Shown here one piece after another: positions 57,529 to 64,000 of a stretch of DNA of 64,000 bases. Origin of the DNA: Lycium barbarum (taxonomy: Eukaryota; Streptophyta; Magnoliopsida; Solanales; Solanaceae); assembly GCF_019175385.1 (NCBI RefSeq), contig NC_083337.1, forward strand, positions 161,895,713 through 161,959,712, given 5' to 3'. Position numbers and translations under genes: made by a program. Below the pieces are notes generated by a model. That model was not told the DNA's origin. It saw nothing but the letters and a program-made list of their open reading frames with translations, and searched no databases. Each line of letters begins with the position of its first letter. Position 1 is the first letter of the stretch.

Positions 57529-58041
57529 CAAGACCACTTTTTGGGGTGCGCTTTTTGGGTTTCGAATATAAATATAACAATATGGGTGTCCTTAGATTCG
57601 AATTCTAACGTAGATCGCATATTTTATAGATTTTGATGGTTCAGAGGCTCTACGCAAAGAGACGACATTAGTTTGATTGTTCGTGGCATCCGCTCGGCAT
57701 TGAGGTAGGTTACGGTCTACTTTAGTTAGACTCTGATTAGAGAATCGTATGTAGTTGTAGAAAGTGACGGGGATAGCATATAGGCCTTCGGGCATGAAGT
57801 GGAGGTGGATTCCAATTAAGTTGGTTCTGTCAGCTGTTATGTGGGCTTGTCGCCATATGTGTTATTTTCTGTGATTATCACCTGTTGCGTCTCTATCATA
57901 TACTAGCTCCCTCATCATATGAAAAGGAATGATAACATTAATATGACTTGTATTTGATTATTGTACATTGGTGATATTGTTGAGACTACTATCATGCATG
58001 ACATGCCTTCCATATTATTCTTGTGATGATGGTGAGCTAAG

Positions 58042-58158
58042 TGATTGAGAGACTCCGAGGTTTGTGCCGGAGATTGAGAGTGACAGAGAGACTCCGAGGT
58101 CCTTGCCGGAGATTGAGAGTGATTGAAAGCCTCCGAGATTTCTGCCGGAGAGCACGAG
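58042..58158. repeat. 39-bp minisatellite in the outer LTR, 3 copies
   Basis: Three consecutive 39-bp units each carry a GA-rich start, GACTCCGAGG or its variant, and TGCCGGAGA. Because 39 is a multiple of 3 it keeps overlapping frames open on both strands. These are not genes. Confidence 0.9.
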
Positions 58159-59076
58159 TGGTACATGGATTTCGCGGGTCCCCCATGGGTCATGGCTTCG
58201 AGGCACTTCCCTTAGCATGTGTGTACGAGAGTGGAGTGAGAGAGGTAAATGTTGCATTGCATTGCATTCATTCACTCATACATTTGACTGATCATCTGGT
58301 GAACTATATCTGTCTTGGTTGATTTCATGATTCCTTTACACTTACTTGTATATTATATGTGACCATACCTGTTTGCTCTATGTGCTTCTTGTTAGTTTCC
58401 ACTTCTTCATACGTTATCTAATCATTGTCGGCCTATGATGCTTACCGGTACTAGTGTTGTACTGATACTACTCTTGCTGCACTTTTGTTGAGTGCAGAGT
58501 ACGATCCAGGCTCCAGTTCTACACTCCGTGACTGATACGTGAGGGTGACATCTTTCAGTCATTCAGGGTGAGCTACTTGGTCATCCGTGGCCCCTGAAGG
58601 ACCTCATTTATTTATTTCTGTTTTTGTATTCGACAGACAATATGTAGCCTTCGGGTATTATTAGACTTATATTCCGTACTATGTTAGCGCTCTTGTACCT
58701 TTTGACCAGATTTTGGGATTGTCGTGACATTTCTAGTTATGATAAGTATTTAAGACTTGATAACTTATGCTTATTTAATTTTCCGCTTATTTAACTTGTT
58801 ATTAGTAGTGTGGTTCGCCTACTCGGAGGGATAGTGTAGGTGCCACTACGACTCGCGAATTGGGTCGTGACAAAAAAGTTGTCACTTTATCTCAACTTAC
58901 GAGTTATAATTTTCTTTTAGTTTATCTCACAAAAACGTTAATCTTTTATATTTAAAAATATTATTTTATCTTTAATGATATGATTATCAGCACACGAATA
59001 TCTAAGACTTACTGTTAACCATAAATTTTAAAATTATTTTTTAAATATAGTGTCTAGTCATGACTGATGCAATATA

Positions 59077-59206
59077 AATCAACAAAAACATACCCAGTAT
59101 AATCCCACCATGTGGGGTCTGGGGAGAGTAGAGTGTACGCAGACCTTACCCCTACCTTTTAACGGGCAGGGAGGCTGTTTCCAATAGACCCCCCTGCTCA
59201 AAGCGA
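59077..59206 (-). mobile_element. TS/SolS-type SINE
   Basis: Minus-strand order: CAGCCTCCCTGCC, AAAGGTAGGGGTAAGGTCTG, CTCTCCCCAGACCCCAC, ATACTGGGTATG and a TTTTTGTTGATT tail. It lies just right of the outer LTR and left of the CACTA end. Confidence 0.8.
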
Positions 59207-59229
59207 GATATAAAAAGTATTGGCAATAT

Positions 59230-60010
59230 CACTACAACAAATTCGATTATCAGTGACGAATAATTTCGTCACACATAAATCATATTTCGTCACAAAAAAT
59301 TTTGTGTGACGAATTTTTTTTTGTCAATCGTTCGTCCCGAAAAATGGGTCACTTTTAGTATGCGAACACAAATTAGCATTTCATCGCTAAATAAAGTTAT
59401 ATTAACTACGAAATCCTTTTTCGTCCCTAAATGCATAGTATTTGTGACGAACTTGTTTGTAAGAAAAAGTAAAACATTTTGTAGGTAATAGCGTGTTTTC
59501 GTCACTAAAAAGGCAATTAATGGCGATGAAATTATCTTGTCACTAACCATTTAGTTTTTTAGTGATGATGTCAATTGTCTCTAAAGTTATATTTTTTTTG
59601 TAGTTAAAAAACGTAATTTTGTCACTAAAGATTGCCTTTTATATACAAAAAAATATTTCGTCCCAAAATATATAGAACATCGTCAACTTTGTTTGTATAA
59701 ATGGTTTACAATTTTGTAGCTAAACTTATTATTTCGTCACTAAAAATATTGCTTTTACTAACAATACAAATTTGTCACTATAATTGTCATGATTAGTGAC
59801 AATTATAATTGTCATAAAATGCAAAACTAACTCATAGTTAATGGAAAGACGATGCTCAGAAAAATATTATTTTTGTCACGAAATGTTGTATTCAATTTAT
59901 GATGAATTTCTATAAATTTGTCTGTCTGGAAAATATAATGTAGTCGTTAAAAGATGAGCATTTAAAGATAGAATTTTTTTGTCAATAATTACAAATATTT
60001 ATCACGTTTA
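59230..60010 (+). mobile_element. CACTA (En/Spm) transposon left end
   Basis: It starts CACTACAACAAATTC, the canonical CACTA terminus in plants. Over the next several hundred bases TTCGTCAC, TTAGTGACGA and CGTCACTAAA words recur in both orientations, the subterminal repeats bound by CACTA transposase. No matching TTGTAGTG right end or transposase was found before 64000, so it is truncated or diverged. Confidence 0.75.
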
Positions 60011-60939
60011 ATTCCGTGGTGGTAATATTTACAATTAGTATTTACCTAGTTCTTCGTTAATTCGAGAATTTATCATTATATAAATTGGAAATAACATAAT
60101 AAAACATGCAAAAATTTCACCTATGATCTTATAATTAAGAACAACTAATACTAGATTGTGGTAATATCTCATTACAAACTCCTTAAATCAAAACACTCAA
60201 ATAAAGTAAATTCTATCCAACATGAAAGTCTAATTGAAATACAAGATATATTGATAAAATGAAAAAGATGAATGTATGTTGCTTCCTGAAATGTTAATGT
60301 AACCACTTTTCGAACAACTTCACTCTTGAATAAATTTCCAACTTCATGTACCAGTGAAAAGAGAAAACTTGTAATTTTAGTACGAATATATTGTCAAACG
60401 TTGATCATAAGTATATATAGTATTAATTTGTGAAGCAATAACAAAATGAGAAATAAGTACTGGTGAAGATACTCGAGTAAATATTTAAGTTCTTCTTTGG
60501 CTGCAAAAAAACACAAGAATTAATAACAGAGCTATGTAAAATTTGAGTACTTAACCTCTCAAAAATAAAGAAAAATAAACAAGTAAGAATCCTCTAATTA
60601 GCGAGAAACCCAAATTAGCAATGCCCAGCAAATAAAAGGAAAGGATATTCCCTATGAAAATGCACCAAAGAAAATAAAGTAGAATTAATGTTACATTCCT
60701 TGGATCTGTACTGAAGCAGAAGAGGCTTTGTCTCTTAAAATGCACAACATCGAGATAATCAAACATTTTGGATACGACTGCACTAAAAAAAAAGGTTAGG
60801 CTTTTCCCCATGGCAAACCTATCTTCTATGGAAGAAAAGCAATCGTATAAAAATTGAATCTTTATCACTAGCTAAGGAAATTATATAAAAAATCTTTTTT
60901 CCTTTTTAATAATATAACTGTAAATATAGTGGATGTAGT
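60011..60939. other. No gene supported
   Basis: AT-rich. A 105-codon minus-strand frame (60868-60551) has a hydrophobic C-terminal half but no recognisable domain or context. Possibly interior of the CACTA element. Confidence 0.4.
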
Positions 60940-61252
60940 TGAAGGAAATAAAATTACTCAAAGGAATAATATAAGCACACATGAAAGACTCAACAATGAC
61001 TATATAGAAGAAATTTATCAAACTAAAGAGAGAAGGTAGGAGGCTTTACTTCATAACTCAAAACTCTTGAATCCAACTACAATGAAAATATGTGACATAA
61101 CATCCCTATTTATAATACTAGAAACCAAAATAATCTAGGACTAGAAAAACATATTCCAATATGGATTTGATAAATAAATCCTAACTAGACATGAATTAAA
61201 TAAACTAAATCCTAAACAACTTAGGTTTCCTACTCTTCGTTTATTTCCTACA
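60940..61252 (-). mobile_element. Copia 3' LTR
   Basis: On the minus strand it starts TGTAGGAAATAAACG right after the polyprotein stop and a purine run AAGGGAAGCTA. It ends at TTTATTTCCTTCA, an imperfect inverted match to the start. It contains TTATAAATAGGG (TATA region) near 61110 and a CT-rich CTTCTCTCTTTAG leader. It is 313 bp. Confidence 0.7.
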
Positions 61253-61779
61253 TAGCTTCCCTTAAGCCAAGACCTTCAAACTTGACCATGCCCAGCATTA
61301 TCTTCAACTTTATGAACAACTCCAATTTTAGTGGCTTTGTGAAAACATCAACAACTTGTTCTTCAGTCTTGCAATAATCAATAACTATCTCCTTATCTTG
61401 AACCAAATCACGAATGAAGTGATATTTAATGTCAATGTGTTTGATGCGGCCATGAAAAACTGGATTCTTTGTTAACTCAATCGCAGACTTGCTATCACAA
61501 AATATTTTTGTAGGACTATCTTGCTTGTGTTGAAGAAATCCAAGCATCCTTCTCAACCATAATGCTTGTGTAGCACTACTTGTTGCAGCCATGTACTCTG
61601 CTTTAGCCGTTGACAAAGCAACAACTTGTTGCTTTTTTGAAGACCAAGAAAATACACCAGACCCCAAATAAAATGCATATCCAGAAGTACTTTTTCTTTG
61701 CATCATGTCACCAGTCCAATCACTGTCTGTAAATCTAACAAGACTACTATCATTAGTCTTTGTAATAAATTGCAAGATG
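61248..61779 (-). pseudogene. Ty1/copia RNase H domain, 5'-truncated polyprotein
   Basis: About 175 residues of the C-terminal RNase H region are present. SDWTGD and RKSTSGYAF carry the first Asp. SKKQ...ALSTAKAEYMA carries the Glu. FCDSKSAIEL carries the second Asp. The usual tail follows: HIDIKYHFIRD, then EQVVDVFTKPL. The stop overlaps the 3' LTR border as expected. Gag, protease, integrase and reverse transcriptase are missing: homology stops abruptly at about 61779, where low-complexity repeats begin. Confidence 0.92.
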
Positions 61780-61839
61780 AAAGAAAAAGTATTAGTTAAA
61801 ATAATTTGAAAAAGTCAAAAAGTAAGATATGTGACATAA

Positions 61840-61980
61840 AGTCTTTAAAAAGTGATTTGATAAAGATTCTTTGAAAAAGTAATGTGACCAAAATCCTCGA
61901 AAAAGTAATTTGACAAAAAGTTATTGAAAAGATGATTTGACATAAAGTTTTTGAAAAAGTGATTTAACAAAAGAATGATG
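61840..61980. repeat. ~28-30 bp degenerate tandem repeat
   Basis: Units of the form GAAAAAGTGATTTGACAAAAAG recur about five times with point changes (starting near 61847, 61873, 61899, 61925 and 61951). Minus-strand frames through it are low complexity. Confidence 0.75.
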
Positions 61981-62389
61981 AAACTTAATTTGACTCTAAG
62001 ATTAGTGTAGTATATGTAATGTAACAAATGAATAGGTGAATTATGTATGTAAAAAGAACATAAGAATAAAAAATGAAAATATAGGTAAATATAAATATGA
62101 TGTATAGCCAATGCAGAGTAAATGTAAATAGCAAAATATATATAAAAAAATAGGCATGTAGTGTGATGGTATTGACAAAAGTGTAAAGAAAAATACTTGA
62201 CAATGTATACATGTATTGAAAATAAATAAAGTTGTAGAGACAATATAACAAAATATAAAGATAGTGCATAAAAAATGTAGAGACAATAAGTGCATTCCTT
62301 TTAATAAAAAGTTTCTCCATTCTTTTCTTTGTAGTTAAGTAATGTAAATATGTACATGTATCTGTATATAACGTATGTGTATAAAAAAT

Positions 62390-62665
62390 ATATAAAGGAA
62401 TTGATAGATGTAAGATAATATAAAGGAAAAGTGTGGAGAGTGTAAGGAAAATGTAAAGAAAAATGTATAGAGAATACAAAAATATATGAAGAAATATAAA
62501 GACACAATGTATATAAATAAATGTAAAAATACTATAGATAAATAAATATAAAGGCAATGTATATAAAAAAAATATAAAGACAATGCAAGTAAATAAATGT
62601 AAAGACAATATTTATGAATAAGTAAAGAAGCAATGTATGAATGAAATATAAAGACAATTAAAAAA
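62390..62665. repeat. AT-rich repeats built on TATAAAGACAATGTA
   Basis: Words such as AATATAAAGACAATGTATAT, AAATGTAAAGACAATA and GAAATATAAAGACA recur every 20-35 bp. They create long hydrophobic minus-strand frames (up to 207 codons) rich in Y/F/L/I/S that are translation artefacts. Confidence 0.75.
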
Positions 62666-64000
62666 TATATTAAGAGGAAGAAAGTGCTAGCCTTGCTAGT
62701 CTTCCTATAGAAAGAAAATATCTAGAGAGTGTAGAAAGAAGAAAAATGTGTGTGAGGTAGTGTGCAAGTGATGAAAAAATATGAAGACATATCTCATCTA
62801 TTTATAATACAAAATGATCCCTTGTTTTGTTCGAAAAATAAAGGATTACACCACATTGTCCCCTTAATGCCACATTTGGTCTTTAGGTCATTGTCCAATG
62901 GTGATTTCTCCCTTTTAACCAATGTTTAAAAATTTATTAACCAATGGATGAAGAACCCAACCCATCACTTCAAATGTCAACATTTTAAAAAGTGACAAGA
63001 CCTTGACTTGATTGATTCTTGCTCTGTGTTTAAGAATTAATTGCTCTGATTTTCTCTACACTGACGGACTGTACTAAAATATAGTTAACTAATACATGTA
63101 TAAGTGATAATGTATGTATAAAATATAAATATTAATGTATAAGATATAAAAATATACAGGCTATAAAATTAAGAAACAATTATTAACTGCACAAAAAATT
63201 GTAGTATTACGCCGTACATGTGCAAAAATAATGTTTCTTGAAAATGACAATAAATTGATAAAATTTCTAAAATAAGGATAATTATCGATAAATTCTCGAA
63301 AAATACAAAATTGTGTAAAAAGCTATTTTGTGCTCTTTAACGAATCAGGACCACTCGAAACGTTAATTTTAAGCACGTCGAGCCAAAATTAAGTGTCAAC
63401 AGTATGCATTTAAAAAAAAAAAAAAGTATTTAGTACACTATTCAGTATTTATTAGGAAAAACAGCGAAATACATAACATTTAATTACATATATAATCAAT
63501 ATATGTCATATTACTTATTACATAAATAACAATAATTTTAAAAATAAATATAAGCTAATAAAAGGTATAAGATTTTAAAATTAATAGACTAAAGAATATT
63601 AAAGACTTATATTATTTGGTTATATAATATAATTAATAATAATTTTAATCAAAGTATAAGCTAAATAAAGGTCTAAAATCCTAAATTTAATTGACTAAAG
63701 AATATTAATGACTTATAATATATATTTTGTTATATAATATATTTGATTATAACTTACAAGTATGGGTACATAAAATAATAAAAATAGAATAAGTACAAAT
63801 TAAATCTCATTTAATGTCATCTTGAAAATTGTTGCAGTATTTGTTTCAAACATTCAATTTAATTGTGGGTAATTTTTTTTACTATCCTTGTATTTCCATT
63901 TTTTTTTATTGGAGTTGTGTACATTTTGATTATTACTTATTAGATTATGTAAACTTTATAAGAATTGTTTGTCTTGATTGAAATATCTTTTTTGTGATAT
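62666..64000. other. Intergenic, no gene seen
   Basis: AT-rich to the window edge. 62800-63010 is more complex (CCCTTGTTTTGTTCG, CCCCTTAATGCCACATTTGG) and may be repeat-derived. 63345-63405 (AATCAGGACCACTCGAAACG ... CGAGCCAAAATTAAGTGTCA) also looks like an element terminus. Neither could be classified. Confidence 0.4.

Larger units (their letters stand above)
52579..58872 (+). mobile_element. Outer gypsy-like solo LTR
   Basis: It starts TGTAACGACCCATTTGGTCG and ends TTGGGTCGTGACA, both typical of long gypsy (Tekay-like) LTRs in Solanaceae. It is flanked by AAAAA on both sides (52574-52578 and 58873-58877), a possible though low-complexity 5-bp TSD. Excluding the inner LTR it is about 2.5 kb. 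There is no gag or pol nearby, so this is a solo LTR formed by recombination. Confidence 0.6.

Noticed and set aside
57915..58322. Open frames on both strands of 86-93 codons as genes
   Set aside because: They are produced by the 39-bp in-phase minisatellite inside an LTR.
60551..60868. 105-codon minus-strand frame as a hypothetical membrane protein
   Set aside because: No recognisable family, low-complexity surroundings, adjacent to CACTA and copia remnants.
61845..62608. Long minus-strand frames (132 and 207 codons) as membrane-protein genes
   Set aside because: They are made of tandem AT-rich words giving only Y/F/L/I/S/H residues, overlap each other in several frames, and have no domain.

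Overview
This window is plant nuclear DNA and almost certainly comes from a member of the Solanaceae. It is AT-rich and intron-rich. It is littered with mobile elements whose ends match Solanaceae repeats: TS/SolS-type SINEs ending in (TTG)n, an Au-type SINE, Stowaway MITEs, Mutator-like MITEs and Tekay-like gypsy LTRs. I cannot fix genus or species by eye.

There are six host gene loci, all small islands between transposons. (1) About 4.8-6.8 kb, minus strand: a tandem pair of small OVATE-family proteins. The upstream copy in this listing has a SINE inserted at its ancestral start codon. (2) 19.7-24.4 kb, plus: a six-exon, membrane-tethered NAC transcription factor (609 aa). (3) 26.9-31.6 kb, plus: a five-exon ILR1-like auxin amidohydrolase of the M20 family (427 aa). 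(4) 33.2-34.6 kb, plus: a five-exon heavy-metal-associated isoprenylated plant protein that is broken by an in-frame TGA and a 1-nt deletion. (5) 35.7-40.65 kb, minus: a four-exon 2-oxoglutarate/Fe(II) dioxygenase of the DMR6/DLO type (340 aa). Loci 2, 3 and 5 read open through every splice junction. NAC, auxin-conjugate hydrolase and DMR6-like oxygenase all fit hormone or stress signalling, but nothing in the sequence shows co-regulation.

The rest is nested transposons. At 10.4-16.8 kb lies an end-to-end hAT element with 8-bp TSD, imperfect TIRs, CCGGTT-rich subterminal regions and a decayed transposase. A 2.4-kb non-autonomous Helitron sits inside it. At 42.7-50.9 kb is a nest of four related Helitrons on both strands whose insertion order can be read from the sequence. 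At 52.6-58.9 kb is a solo-LTR nest, with a gypsy-like LTR inside another and a hAT MITE inside that. At 59.2 kb is one end of a CACTA element, and at 60.9-61.8 kb the 3' end of a copia element. The 61.8-64 kb tail is low-complexity AT-rich DNA.

The most distinctive thing here is the Helitron family. It combines a 5' terminus with its own inverted repeat, a 3' GC hairpin followed by CTAG, and a roughly 90-bp internal module reiterated many times in each element. It is present in at least five copies in the window. I found no CRISPR array, rRNA, convincing tRNA or organelle-derived segment.
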